Shown one piece after another: positions 27,420-39,883 of a DNA stretch of 64,000 nucleotides. The position numbers and the translations under genes are program-made. The notes under the pieces are model-generated. The model was not told the DNA's origin, did not search any database, and saw only the letters and a list, made by a program, of their open reading frames with translations. Source of the DNA: Cricetomys ansorgei (taxonomy: Eukaryota; Chordata; Mammalia; Rodentia; Nesomyidae). Each line of letters begins with the position of its first letter. The first letter of the stretch is position 1. The stretch lies in contig JAMJFZ010001815.1 in the NCBI GenBank assembly GCA_026225945.1, forward strand, positions 20,401,501 to 20,465,500, written 5' to 3'.

Positions 27420-27588
27420 ACATATCTAGGTGTTTTCCTTGTGTATGTCTGTGCGTGCACCACATGTGTGCAGTGTTCATGGAGGCCAGAAGATGGCATC
27501 CAATGCCATAGACTGGAGTTACAGATGTCTGGGAATTGAACCTGGATCCTCTGCTGCTCTTAATCTGTGAGCCATCTCTCATACCAAA
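27420..27588 (-). mobile_element. B2 SINE (antisense)
   Basis: On the + strand this ends '...ctgctgctcttaatctgtgagccatctctc', the reverse complement of the B2 head, preceded by 'gaattgaacctggatcctc' and a TG-rich 5' part corresponding to the B2 tail region. It is one of only three SINEs here oriented against Rims1. Confidence 0.88.
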
Positions 27589-27873
27589 ATATCAAAATTA
27601 TAGTTCATGTTAATTTCTAGCTTTATATATTTTGATATTGGTACAGATTCATTTTTACATAAATGTAAATTCATGAGAACATTATTTTAACTCAGAATGC
27701 TAATAACTTACGTATACTATAACATTTAAAATATTTTAGGCAACTTAAAAACGTATCAAAATTATCATTGTCTTTGGAAGTGATATATAAAAATTTCAAT
27801 ACTCAGTTAACAAATATTAAGGATTTTTAATCTTTTCCAAGAGTATTTTTTGTGAAATAAATTTAAAGAGGGA

Positions 27874-28083
27874 GATCTAAAGAGATGGGTCAGTATTTTG
27901 GAGTGCCTTTTGTTCTTGTACAGGATGGGACTTTTGTTCCCAGCACACAACTGTCTATGACTCCAGCTCCAGATGATGCAGTGTCCTTCTGTGTCTTTTC
28001 TGGACACCTGAATACATCTGAATGTGAAAACACACACACACACATACACCCGACACCTAACTACAAATCAATGAAAATAAAAT
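27874..28083 (+). mobile_element. B2 SINE (sense), diverged
   Basis: Starts 'gatctaaagagatgggtcag'. The body shows 'ttgttcccagcacacaac', 'gactccagctcc' and 'tccttctgtgtcttttctgg', then a CA tail and 'atcaatgaaaataaaatga'. All are diverged B2 landmarks. Confidence 0.8.
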
Positions 28084-28287
28084 GATACTTAAAATTCTAC
28101 TCCTAGGCTTTTAAAGTAACACAAGAGGCAGATCTATGTAAATACATATAGGATCAGGCAGCAATTCACAAATGATTTTAACTTGTTTGTAGATTCATCA
28201 AAGCCTGTCCCTCTTTAATCATTCCTTGTTATAAATCTATGAATGAGGTAAAATCATTTGCATAGTTTCAATAGGTTAAGAACTCTG

Positions 28288-28437
28288 GGCCCATGAGATA
28301 GCTCAATAAGTAAAAGAGCCTGTTCCCCAAGCTTAACTCTCTGGCCTGAGTTACAACCCCAGGATGCTACATGGTGAAGAGAACTACTCCAGTAGACTGT
28401 ATTCTGACAACCACTACCAGGCAATGGCACAGGCAGT

Positions 28438-28440
<3 letters not shown>
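28288..28440 (+). mobile_element. B3/B2-family SINE (sense)
   Basis: The head is 'gggcccatgagatagctcaa' followed by 'taagtaaaagagcctg'. The B3-type body reads 'ggcctgagttacaaccccagg' and 'gtagactgtattctgacaac'. It continues into a CA microsatellite that grew from its tail. Confidence 0.8.

Positions 28441-28484
<44 letters not shown>
28439..28484. repeat. (CA)n microsatellite
   Basis: About 23 uninterrupted CA units at the 3' end of the B3/B2-family SINE. Confidence 0.96.
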
Positions 28485-28485
<1 letters not shown>

Positions 28486-29499
28486 GAATTCTTAGCGAAG
28501 TATATGATATGAAGAAGAATGCTTTTTAACCCGTTTTTATTTTTAGTTCTACAGAATAGTTTCCATTAGAAGATCAAAAGTACTTCGTAAGTTACAGTTA
28601 ACAATCTTACCCTATGTGCCCCAACTGCAATTCTTTTTGTTTGAGTTTTAGAAGAGATATTGTGTCCTAAATGTGGCTCCTAAGGAGAAGTTCTGCTTCT
28701 GTCTATTCATGATATTTTTTTGATAAATATACATTAGTTTAAAAAAATTGCACAGAACAACAAACAAGACATTGGTGTGAGGAGAAGGATCTCTTCAGTA
28801 CAGATGGCATATCAGTGTGTGCTTGTATTGAGCCACAGTTTATCCTGCATAGCACCCAGGCTCCAATTACTAGGATGGATTTCAGCCTTTCAGCTCCTCA
28901 GAAATGCACTATAATACAACCGCAATGTCCATTACATCTTAGGAACTTAGGAAAATAAGTTATTTAATGTAGAGTAACAAACTTTAATGAATTATCTACA
29001 ATTGTAGTTAAATCGTCTATGATAAACACCTTTTTCTTTTGATTATTATATAAAACTAAATTTTTATTTAAAATAAATAATACTGTTATTGTAGAAAAAT
29101 ATTAATTCTTTCATTATAGTATATCACACGTATTTAAAGAAAACACTTCTGAACACCTTAACTTTTTAAAACCATCTTGTTATTGGATGACAATTTGTCT
29201 TTTAATCATTGTGTTAGTTTAAATGGCTATAAACACTCAGAATGTCTTAAAATGTAAATTTAATGCAAGGATCTCAGTGGCTTCTGTGAAGTGTTTTTAT
29301 TTCAGATTTAAATTTTGCTTTTAGGGTTAAAGTTGATAAAAGAGTAAGGCTATTTAAATTGTGATGAATAACTGTTCTTTTAAAAATTACATATTGGAAA
29401 TTTTAGATATGTGGTTAATTTTGCTTATAGCTAAATAATTGAGGGTTAGTTTTATTCCAAGGGTGTGTGCTTTTGATTATTTCCATTATTCTTCCTAAT

Positions 29500-29572
29500 A
29501 ATACTAGTATATAATAATATATACTATATATAATATATACTATAATAATATTAGTATATAATAATAGTAGTA
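29500..29572. repeat. AT-rich tract with inverted-repeat character
   Basis: Built from 'actagtatataataatatat' and 'actatatataatat' units and ending 'attagtatataataatag'. Two copies of 'tagtatataataata' flank a self-complementary TATATA core, so single strands could fold. Probably slippage-derived. Confidence 0.65.
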
Positions 29573-32092
29573 AAAGCATGTCTATGTTTTAAGTTTGAGA
29601 AATTCAGCTTTTCATATGAATAATGCTTGTAGAGTGTCTTTTTATTCCATAGTGTGCATCTGAGAAGTAAAATGGAGTACAAGTATGTAGCAAAGTTACA
29701 TTCATATTCACACTAAGGGTACGAGTATAAAATAGCCTTTTATCAACAAGTGGTAACTTGTACAGTTAGTCCATAATATGTGGTTTTAAATAATACATAA
29801 CATTTTCAAGAAAGGAACACACAAAAAAGAGTCTGAGCAACATGATGCAATTATCCAACCTTCTAATTGCTCAAGTAAATGATAAGGCTTATTTGTATTT
29901 TGTTTCCCATTGGAATCTGAACTCAAATAACGAAGATGTCATGGCATTTGCGTTTGTTGGAAAGTTATGTGGGTCTACTGGTGATCTTGAGTTATAAGAT
30001 TAGTTTGGAAATTGCTTTTGTCCTGGTGAAATGTACAAGTTTTCTTAAGCTTTCTTGTGAGTCAGTGTAGTATACTGTGAATTTTTTAAAACAACTAATC
30101 AAGTCCCTGAAAATAGTGTTTACATTCCATTCACTTAGTAGTATGTAAAAAGGGTATAACTTTTAAGTTTTGCAAAATAAGTATTCAAATACAGACATCC
30201 ACAAGGTAAAATAACCCTACTTTAGAGAAATGAAGTAGGGTGGCAATGTTCACTCAGACATTTCTGAGTGTTTTAGGCCTCTACTTTATGGGAAGTAATA
30301 TTAAGTATTGAAAGGTACTGCCATATAATAAAACTTTGGGTCCAGCCAATGTTAAAAGGGTTAAAAATTAATACGTTTGATGAGGATAATTAACTAAGAT
30401 TTAATTAGTTATGAAATTGTGATTACATTGTATTGCTTTAAGTTTTAATTATACAATACAGCTACAGTTTATTTATCTTCCTTAAAGCTCAAAAGAAAGT
30501 GAAAAAAAAGAAAAGAAAAGAAAACCTGTACCAAGAAGTATTTAGAGCAGAGGCAGGGAACAGAGAGCAGATAATTAAATTTGGTTTTCTGTATGGCTAA
30601 TGGCATTCTAGACACACAAATCTCAAATTCCATAACCTTTGCCATTTCTAAGAACTGTCATATAGTAGCTTGCTCCATAATGCTACCTTTGACTGTGTGT
30701 ATTGTCAGATAACTAACAAGCTTCTCAATGATTTTTCTCAAGTTGTTTGTTATGCTTCTCTTAGTTAAAGGCAACCATCTTGCATTGTCTCTTAGGACAA
30801 CATTCAGAGCAATCGTGTGTCATTGCCTAATTTTCAGAACTATGATGTTACACAATGTCTTGTTTATTGACTTCAGTAAGGTAAACAATAAAATGGTGCT
30901 TGTGTGATTAGAATTATGACTTAAACACTGAGACTAATGTTTCAGAGACATTCTCACAGATGCACACCTTAAAACAAACCTTGGCTTTTGTTTTAAAGCC
31001 TGATTGGTACAAAGGTCTTGTAGACTTTTCTAATACACACAATATTTGCTGTTGCCCCCGCTCCCTGCTCTGTCACACACACAACAGCAACAAATACACA
31101 CATAATCTACCTTTCAAGTATAGTTTGAACTTGTTTGAGAGGTTGAACACTCTAGGAAATCAATAATAAATAAGTTGTAAACAAACTGAATTTAGAACAA
31201 ATTCAGATCTCACTCAGCACTGATATGAACATTTGAATGACTTACACACAATTATAGATTTAGATCTTTCCCCTCCATTTGTAAAAACACAGCAGGTAGA
31301 GAGAGATTCCAAGCTAGGTTGCCTGTGATAGACTCTGCCCTGAGACAGATTGAAGACTACGATCTTGCCTTCTCAGACTTGCTTCTTATCACAACAATGC
31401 CTTAAGTAGAGTACATTTCTTTACATACTGTGTTGTAAAAAGGCTATCAAATAGAGCATATCATTTGTAAGATTAATGAATTTTAAGTATGTGGTTCATG
31501 CAAGCCATAAAAAGTGGGAAGCTTTCTTTTCTTCTGTCTAAATTAGTCCATTTTCACAGGCAGCAAATATCATCAAAAGCTATCAGTGAATATCTATGAT
31601 ATAGTTAGAATATCTCCAAAAAATAGATGATGACCAACTAAATAGTTTCCAGGTGACTTCTCTTTAGCTGAGGATGTAAGTGGATGTGCTTGCATGCAAA
31701 CATGTGCATATGTGTGTGGTGTGTTCAGTATGCAGATTTGGTTATAGCCCAGAAGCAGAAGCTAGTTTAATATAACAAAAACAAGCTTCACAACTGAGTT
31801 GGTTCCCCATAATCGCCCATGTAGAGAGTTGAAAGTATTTCACATCAGATGAAGAAGTAGGGTGCTTATTAATATCTGTGCTCCCCATTCTGTGTAATCT
31901 GAATCATATTCACCATTAGATTAACAGTTGTTAGTGATGTCTGCTTCACATTTTGTTTAGTCTATCAATCGTGGTTTATTTCTAAATTTTGTTTACTTCA
32001 AATCATTTCAAAAGCTTTGGAATCTTAAACCAGTCAGATTCCTAAAAGGTGGTACATGTATTTTAATGAGATTCCATTATGTGTTTTTGCAG

Positions 32093-32205
32093 CAAGCTTA
32101 GTAGTGGAGGAACGCACAAGACAGATGAAAATGAAAGTGCACCGATTTAAACAGACAACAGGGTCTGGGTCTAGTCAAGAACTCGATCGCGAGCAATATT
32201 CCAAG
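32093..32205 (+). CDS. Rims1: Rims1 coding exon, 113 nt (linker between C2A and C2B)
   Basis: Internal RIM1 exon. The acceptor is 'gtttttgcag' and the donor 'aag|gtaaaa'. It enters in phase 1 (split Ala codon, G + CA) and exits in phase 0. The frame reads SLVVEERTRQMKMKVHRFKQ, TTGSGSSQELDREQYSK. Together with the previous exon it gives SIEQ-A-SLVVEERT, continuous with known RIM1. RIM2 has a clearly different segment at this place (EERNRQMKLNKYKQ), so the paralogue is RIM1. The stretch is strongly basic and likely helical around ERTRQMKMKVHRFK. The length is not a multiple of three, so it must be spliced together with its partners. Confidence 0.98.
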
Positions 32206-33734
32206 GTAAAATTAGAAGTATCCAACCAATAGTGTTCTCCTTAGAAATGCAGAATATATATACTAGGCATAGTATATGTATGTGTGTACCAGAAGAATAG
32301 AGAGCACTGAGCTATATAAAGTTAATTGTCATTAAATATTAGTATGGCTCCATAGTTGTTCGTTTTGACAAATCTCTTCCACACCTTTGTATTTTCAGAC
32401 ACTACATTACATTATTGACATATTATTTATTACATTTAATAATCTTTCCAATGAGAAAAATAGTGGTGATAAAGACAAGGGTTAGTTACCTTTGCAAAAG
32501 TAGGCCGGTTACATGAGGCCATTTGTTGATGAAATCATAGGATACTCATTTATAGTATTAAATACATTTTATGTAATGTTGACTATTGAATTGGTGACAA
32601 AAGCCATACAATGTGATAGTTTTGCTTATTTATTTATCTGTCTTTAGTAAAAACATGCTGTTTTAATCTGTCTGAACACTATGTGTGCTGATAAGTATTA
32701 AATTGATATTTCTATATTATTCTCTGGGAATATGCTGGATATGCATGAACCTTTGTACCTAATGCTTCATTAAAATATACAGCTTCATATTTTCTGAACC
32801 GCATGTACATACGTTATCTGGTTTATTTTAAAATATTTCTAAAATTAACATCAGGTTCTACTTGGTTACAATTTGACATTAGGAAGCCTTTTTAGAAATA
32901 ATGACCTTAGATTGACATAAGTAAAAAACTACATCAAGTGAATGTATTAAGCTTAAAAGAGAGCCTCAAAATTACTATTTCTTTAAAAACAATAATCGAG
33001 TCTGCTCCATAGAGAGGCAGATAGCCAGTGTTTAAAACAAACAGTTGAGGCAGCGAGAAAATATAATTTGTCACTCGAAATATCCCATTTGAGCAATTGG
33101 ATAGTGTATCAAGTTACACCTTGATACAGAAGTGAATGTGAGCACAGCGGCAGAGAAGGCCTATGTCACTCAGGGATGCCCACCCACATCTGCCTCCTGA
33201 GGTTTATGATGGCGTTCCCAACTGATCGGTGTGCTAGTCTGTCTCTGTGAATAGCATCATGCCTTTTGTTTGCTTCTACTGCAAATTTACTAAGAATGAG
33301 AAAACAGGATGATTTTCAGGGTAGACTTTTCTTCACAGATAGCTTTGGCTAGTTAAAATTTCTTCATAGGATAAATTCTTCTGTGAATCCAGAAATCCCT
33401 TCTTGATTTCTTAACCTTCTTCCAAAAGTTGAAGTCAAATAGAACATGAAAGTAGGGGTGGGGTGGGAGGTGGGCAGCATAGGAATCGAGAAAGAGATGA
33501 GTGAAGAATTGGGATAAAATGCTAAAAGCCTTTGGGGGTCATTGTGTGCTAGGAGTCTAATCTTAATCAGTCCATCAGAAAAACCTGTGCAATGAGCTGT
33601 TCAGAAATCTAAAGTACCAGTGTTCTTGTAACGAGGTAACTTATCCTGTTGGAAGGTGCCAAATTCTCTGCTTAAAGCAAATTAGACCATGGAAGGACCT
33701 CAATATTTCTGTGTCAATGAAATTGCCCAGTGTA

Positions 33735-33940
33735 TATAGGTGCCTGCCACCAAGCCTGACCTCAGTCCCCAGAACTTCTTGGTGTAAGGGGGAAAACCAA
33801 CTCCTGAAAGTTTTCCCCTGACTTCCACATACTTGCTGTGGCACTTGCCTGCCTGTACACACACATTTACACACACATAAGCACACACATACACAAACAC
33901 ATACACACAAGCACACATGCACACAAACAATAAATAAATT
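33735..33940 (+). mobile_element. B3-family SINE, 3' part (sense), with CA-rich tail
   Basis: Body landmarks are 'ggtgcctgccaccaagcctg', 'acctcagtccccagaac', 'aaccaactcctgaaag' and 'tcccctgacttccacatac', followed by a CACA/GCACACA-rich tail and an A/T-rich end. The tRNA-like head is not evident. CA-rich open frames on the opposite strand here are artefacts of the tail. Confidence 0.78.
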
Positions 33941-34235
33941 AATGTGAAATATATCCAATTTCAGCTTAATCATTTACGGATATTATGAACACTATGACTC
34001 AAAGAAACAGAATTCATTTAACAAAGTCAGTAGAGTCCCTTACAAAAAGACCTGAGGCTTAGATACTACTTAATTCTGTTGTCACATCACCAAGGACACA
34101 CCTGACTCTAGATTGACTCCAAGCCTTGTATTCTTAATAGCTTTTATTCACATTTACATATTAATATTTTTCTCCTTATTTGTATAGACATCCTCTACCC
34201 CTCTTTATTATACTTGGATATATTAAATGAATTGT

Positions 34236-34450
34236 TCTGGAGTGGAGAACTGGCTCAGTGGTTAAGAACTGAAGCTCACCCTGTGCTTGCGGGGAACCCA
34301 AGTTTGGTTCCTAGCACCCACACCAGGCAGCTTACAACTTCCTGAAACCCCAGCTCGGGAATGTAGGGAGTACCTCTAGTCTCCAGGGGTATCTGCACAC
34401 ATGTGCACTTATACATATATACACAAGCACACAATTAAAAATAATTTTCA
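34236..34450 (+). mobile_element. B2 SINE (sense)
   Basis: Starts 'ctggagtggagaactggctc' then 'agtggttaagaac'. The body contains 'ggttcctagcacccacacc', 'ggcagcttacaacttcc' and 'ctccaggggtatctgcacac', with a tail of tatacacaa and aattaaaaataa. Confidence 0.93.
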
Positions 34451-34635
34451 AAAAATGACTGCTTTCATTTTTATTAATATTTTAAGTTAATTTCAAGTGA
34501 ATGCATTTTATTGTGTTCATCACACATGGACTCACATTCCCAAGTATCTCCCCAAATTTGTCTTCTTTCACCCCAAGGGAGCCCTTTTTGTTTTTATTTA
34601 CTTACATATGAGGTATAAGATTCTATATACAGTTT

Positions 34636-34785
34636 GGCCGTGGGGGTGCACGCCTTTAATTCCAGCACTCAGGAGGCAGAGGCAGGCAGATCGCCATTAG
34701 TTCAAGGCCAAACTGGTCTACAGAGTGAGTTCCGGGACAGCCAGAGTTACAAAAGTCTTGAAAAATACCCCCCAAAAATCTAAAT
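34636..34785 (+). mobile_element. B1 SINE (sense)
   Basis: Contains 'ggtgcacgcctttaattcc', 'agcactcaggaggcagaggc', 'gtctacagagtgagttccgg' and 'gacagccagagttac', with a C/A tail. It is close to a cricetid-type B1 consensus. Confidence 0.93.
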
Positions 34786-37700
34786 GAATATAAATGTGAA
34801 ATATATGCCTAAATTTCTGTCTGTGTGTGAGAGAAAACATGAAGAACCTGACTTCCAAATGATTTCCTTTTATTTTATAATAATGGAATTATAAACTTCA
34901 GGTATTGCTGTAATACCAACTAATTTGAGACCAGAAATGTGGCTTAAAATGTTTAAGAATATTAGAAATGAAACCATGTAAAGTAAAATAGCAATTGTCA
35001 TGTTTTTTCCATCTTATGTATCAAACAAAAGATTTATATTTACCACAACTAAAATATTTATATCAGAGGCCAGTGTTTCAATGACTTTTCATTGAATTTA
35101 TTTTAAACTGTTAAATAAAAATCATTCCTATCAATGAGTAGTAGCTAGTATCAATGAATAGAGGCTAGTAGCTCTTTCAGCAAGTTTAAAACTCACGTAT
35201 TTTCAGAGGAGAGTTATTTTTACCCAAAACATTTTATTTTGCAAAGGACTTTTATTGACATAAAATAGTGCCAGTACTTCTACAAATAATATCATTTATT
35301 GAATTTCAAACTTTTTTTTTCTTCATGGTATTTGATAAAGTAATTAAAATTCAGTACTAACAACTTTGATAAAAAAAAGTTGAAAATTCTACTGTGTGAA
35401 AAATTAGATAACCATTCTCAGAATACTTTTATTTCCCAACAAGGCTAGATTATGTTTTTCACTCTAAAAGATCACAAGATGTATCTGATTCTGAGACATT
35501 TTCCAGCCTGGCCTTTCTTTAAAGGATTAAATTTTCCTACTCTTCATCCTGAGTGAAGAATTCATATTAGCTTGGCTGCTTTGGAATCTTTGAAATGCAT
35601 CACCGTACATTTTTATTGGATGTTATTTGGAGTTAAATGCCTCAGAGATGGGTAGATGTCATAACTGGAGGTTAAAGTCACACTTAGGCTCTCATTTTTT
35701 AAAGGTCTCTGTTTCTATAATCTTGGAGCAGCCGTCGAGAGTCGTGCCATGGTTAGTACAGATAGCTACAGTGTTTATTATTTCTGACTTCTAAAAACAG
35801 TGACCCTATAATTAGAACCTTCTTCCTGAGGATGACTTATTTCCCTGCAGGATGACTGTACAAATTCCTACTGAGGATATTTTATTCTTCGATGCATAAT
35901 AAATATATTTTGACTAAAATATTAAATTATTAATGAGGAAATTTAACAAATCGTGCTTGATGAAACAGCATTGCTTATGCTTTTGAAAATCAGTAAAAAA
36001 AAAAAGTAATATGAAGTAAGCATAAAGTCCTTCATTTCCTTCAGTTAATAGGGGAGAAACTGTAATCTTACACTAATTATGGTAATCAGTGCATATCCCA
36101 GCACAGAAAAATGTAATCACATTTTTATTCTCTCTTTTCTGGAAAAGCAAGGTTTCTATTCAGGCAGACTGGGATAGAGATAGCTCATAGAAAAGAGAGA
36201 TTTAATTAATTGGAGCATCATTTCTCTTTATGATCACAAATCTTTATGGTACTGTCCACAATGCTCTATATTGTCAGCTATTTGCTCGGTTGACAAAATA
36301 ATCGAAGAACATGCAATACATTCTCAGGATGTTAGATTCCACTTATTTCTTGTTATAATATTTGTAGATAAAAATGAATGCGTAATACATCTTTGGTCAC
36401 AATAGTTTTAACTTTGGAGTCCTGTTTAATACTCTGCCATTATTGAATTCAGGTTATCTCCCATAATCATCATGGAAACATCTCCACACATCTTGTAGAT
36501 TGGAAATAGTTCTGAATGAAAGGAATCATATTTTACATAATCATTATATCAGATATTACAGAATTTATTGGTGGACTGAAGTACTGGATTACATTGAATA
36601 CATGAGTCATACGAATTTGAGACTAAATTCTAATTAGTTAGGCTCTAGACTTAATATCATATGTGAATTCCTTTGTATTTTAGTGGGATCTATGGCCTTC
36701 AAAGGTAATAAACAACATTGTGATGAAACATTAGAAAAAATAATATTATATATAGACCATATAATGTGTGTTGTTTTCATGATACAAAGTTCTTTGATAA
36801 ATTCATATACCTCAGAGGCATAGAATTTAATCTAGTGTGTTGTAAAAGTACTCTCATAAGGGATTGTGAAATTATCATGAGAACCATTAATTTTAAGCAT
36901 TTCTTAAATTTTATTTTCTTACACTTTTTTGGATATATAGACACTGGTTTTAGAATTAACTTCTGTGTTACATTTGAGAAAGGTAGTCCAAATTGATCTA
37001 GATTCATGCTACAGAGCTACAGAGGATATTTGACTTTCCCAAAGATTTACAAACAAGTCAAAAATATTTGCTTAGTCAGAAATAGTAGGATCGTTTCATG
37101 TAAATGAATAGATCTTTTTTCTGATACCAAAGAAAGCAGTTATTAGATATCAATTGTTTGCAGCTCAAAAACTGTCGTTGTTAGGCCGCTGTGGCTCACC
37201 AAGAGAGACAAGGAGGCATTCTCACACATGCAAACTCTGCCCAACCTCAGCAGAGGGAACCACCGTCCTGGCCACTGCCATACTTGATCAACAGGGGAAC
37301 CCCAGGCATTTGAGCTCAGGTATTTTTACTGATTCTGAACTCCTCAGGTGCAGATCATAAGCAATTAACAACTGCCATATAAATCCAACACCTGCAGACA
37401 ATACAAAACACCAAGACCTAGCTTAGCCCCTCACCCAACAGTGCATAAAGCGTTTTCTACGTAACTAAAGATAAATTTCCACAACAGAAAACCTTGCCCC
37501 TTTGATAGTTATAATATATTCACTGTACGATCCTTTGTGATGGGACAGGAAGAACAGAATAAAAATAAAAATTGAGGAGAAGTAAAAGAATGACTAAGTC
37601 CTTTGATAAATTTGCATGGTGTCTTGTTTTACCTGATGACTCCAAAATTTTAGAAATGAATTCCAAAATTTAAAGTTATTCAAGATAAGAATATGATGAA

Positions 37701-38010
37701 ATGTAAATGAAAAAATGAGTAATGCAATTTCAGGTTTTACGCATGTACAAATAACTCATTGACCTTTTCCATGTAAGCCTGTCATTTTGTGGTCGCTTTC
37801 ATTAAGTCATATTTCATCATGGGAAAGATTTCAGATTTTTATCGAGATTCGTATATAGTATTAATGCTTGTATGACCACCAGGTTCCATTCGTTCCATTG
37901 ACTAAGTACCCTTTGATTTTCTTTGGAATAGGCAGTCATTAACCTGAAGGTCTGTGTGTTTTACTCTGATCTGATGGTGGAGCTCATCCTTTCTTGTTTT
38001 CAATCTTTAG

Positions 38011-38177
38011 TATAACATACATAAAGATCAGTACAGAAGCTGTGATAACGTCTCTGCCAAGTCATCAGATAGTGATGTCAGTGATGTGTCCGCCATTTCC
38101 CGAACCAGCAGTGCCTCACGCCTCAGCAGCACAAGCTTTATGTCAGAGCAATCTGAACGCCCCAGGGGTAGGATCAG
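38011..38177 (+). CDS. Rims1: Rims1 coding exon, 167 nt (Ser-rich linker before C2B)
   Basis: Internal RIM1 exon. The acceptor is 'caatctttag' and the donor 'atcag|gtgagt', a near-consensus donor. It enters in phase 0 and exits in phase 2. The frame reads YNIHKDQYRSCDNVSAKSSD, SDVSDVSAISRTSSASRLS, STSFMSEQSERPRGRI and a split Ser codon. This is RIM1: RIM2 lacks the YNIHKDQYRSC part. It is very Ser-rich, with several RxxS contexts that could be phosphorylated, though no site is proven here. A weaker GT (GG|GTAGGA) lies ten bases before the used donor and would shift the frame if used. Confidence 0.98.
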
Positions 38178-38609
38178 GTGAGTTGGCAATGCTGTTTTTA
38201 TTAACTGGATCTATACCCTTGGTATGAAATGCATCTAGCTTCCAGAATAGTCTTTGGAGAGTACAGTTTAGATCATGTAATGGAAACATCACATTATAGC
38301 AGTCGGGCGGGTTGAGTATGTACCACCTCTTTTATAGTTGTCACTAACAGAATATTTAATACTGTTCCTTTAAACATAAGCTTATTACTGTGGTCATAAC
38401 ATTAGAAATTGCTCAGAATTTCAAATGAAGGAAGTCCTCATAATGTGATATGATCAGCAGAGCATCTTTTAAACCTGCATCAGAAAGTTATTTTTCCTTT
38501 GAGAGATAAATCATATAACAATTATTTTAGGGTTTATAGGAGAGTACCTGTCGTAACTATTCAACCATATCATCATAGTGTGAAAATCCAGCCAATAAAT
38601 GAGTGTGGC

Positions 38610-38654
38610 TGTGTGTGTACAAGTGCAATATGTGTGTGTATATGTATATATATA

Positions 38655-38712
<58 letters not shown>
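38610..38712. repeat. (TG)n(TA)n compound microsatellite
   Basis: TGTG/TATG-rich lead-in followed by about 9 TG units and about 20 TA units, some 430 bp downstream of the 167 nt exon. Open frames of repeating Ile-Tyr or Val-Cys type on either strand are artefacts of the repeat. Confidence 0.95.
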
Positions 38713-38713
<1 letters not shown>

Positions 38714-39883
38714 TGCATCTTTACCTACTTTTATGGAAAAGTTACAGACTGTTCATTTTCCCAAAGGCTATATAGTTCTTTTTTAACTTCTACTTCAGCC
38801 ATAATAATGGGTCTGCTTTCAAGGTAGGATACAGTGGATATGAGAACAAAATGTACATCTGTGATTTACGTTGTGTGAGTTGTAAAATGTGCACCCTTTA
38901 TTATACCACCAAGTGTTCTCTGGGTCTTACTAGATAAGCACCCTGCAAAAAGCAAAGTACAAGGAACCTAAGACATAAGGTGCTTCCCAGTCTTAGATGT
39001 GTCAGCATGCCCTAGCTCTTGCCTTGTTTTTGGAAACAAAGGTTTATAGAGGAAATTTGGGGAGTAGAAGAGCTTTCTAATTAAATATTAATGCTGAAAA
39101 TAAGAACAAACACCTCTCTGAAACTAAGTTCCACATTTTGGTGCACAATAAATTGTATCATGAAGTTTTCATCTTGGATTTTTATCTTCCCTTGCTTCTG
39201 TGCTGAGAGAAAGAACCATGTTCTTGATATCAGTTTAATAATCTCATGATATATATGAGCAATTTCACTGAATTTTGGAAGATGGGAAAAAGGGAGAGAA
39301 ACCGGCAGCTTCACAAGGGCCTGCAATCTTCGGCAGAGAGGGCTAGGTGGAAGGGTGCGACACTGCACTGGAGCCAATGCTGTTCTATGGGAAAAATTCC
39401 AACCCTAAAGGAAAACTTAATGTTGACTTATGCGCTGAGTGAAACCACAATGTAGAAGATTCATTCACTGACTGTGAGTTTTCTAATTTGAAACTGGTAG
39501 GGAGAGGAGTTCTTCCAAACATCCCATAGAAGACTTGCTTCCTGTCAATTCATTTGTTTTCCAAGCTTCCTCTTTCCTACTTTTCCCCTGCTTTGTAGCT
39601 GAAGACCACAATAACTGGGATTTTATTTTATGTAAGTGTACTATGTAAACTTCATCGCTGATGTGATAACTAAGTATGTTTATATTTTAGTTATGATGAG
39701 ACCTACTTTTCTTCTAACCCCATGCTTTATGTCATCCATCCTCTTTCCTGTACACATTTGATCTTACAAAAACAAAATGGAATACAGAAAAAGTACTTAG
39801 GAAGGAACAAGGTCTTCTGACACTCCGAAGTTAGGAATCCTTTCATATGTTTTATTTTCCATATGTATCTATATAAATACAAA

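Larger units (their letters stand above)
17279..32092 (+). other. Rims1: Rims1 intron, 14.8 kb
   Basis: Phase-1 intron with donor GTATCC and acceptor 'gtgtttttgcag'. The first 4.5 kb contain only simple repeats (TG tract near 17.83 kb, TTTA tract near 19.29 kb). From 21.9 kb on there are B2/B3 and ID-like SINEs with attached microsatellites. Sequence at 22.2-24.9, 25.1-27.4, 28.5-29.5 and 29.6-32.0 kb is AT-rich with no recognised gene; a 90-codon open frame at 22645-22917 is discussed separately. TGCATG hexamers occur at 17869-17874 and 31691-31696. Confidence 0.92.
32206..38010 (+). other. Rims1: Rims1 intron, 5.8 kb
   Basis: Phase-0 intron with donor GTAAAA and acceptor 'ttttcaatctttag'. 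It holds a cluster of three SINEs at 33.7-34.8 kb. Stretches at 32.2-33.7 and 34.8-37.1 kb are AT-rich without recognised features. A comparatively GC-rich patch at 37154-37440 is of unknown origin. Confidence 0.93.

Noticed and set aside
33641..33973. 110-codon - strand open frame with a Cys/Val-rich start
   Set aside because: It runs through the CA-rich tail and body of a B3-type SINE on the opposite strand.
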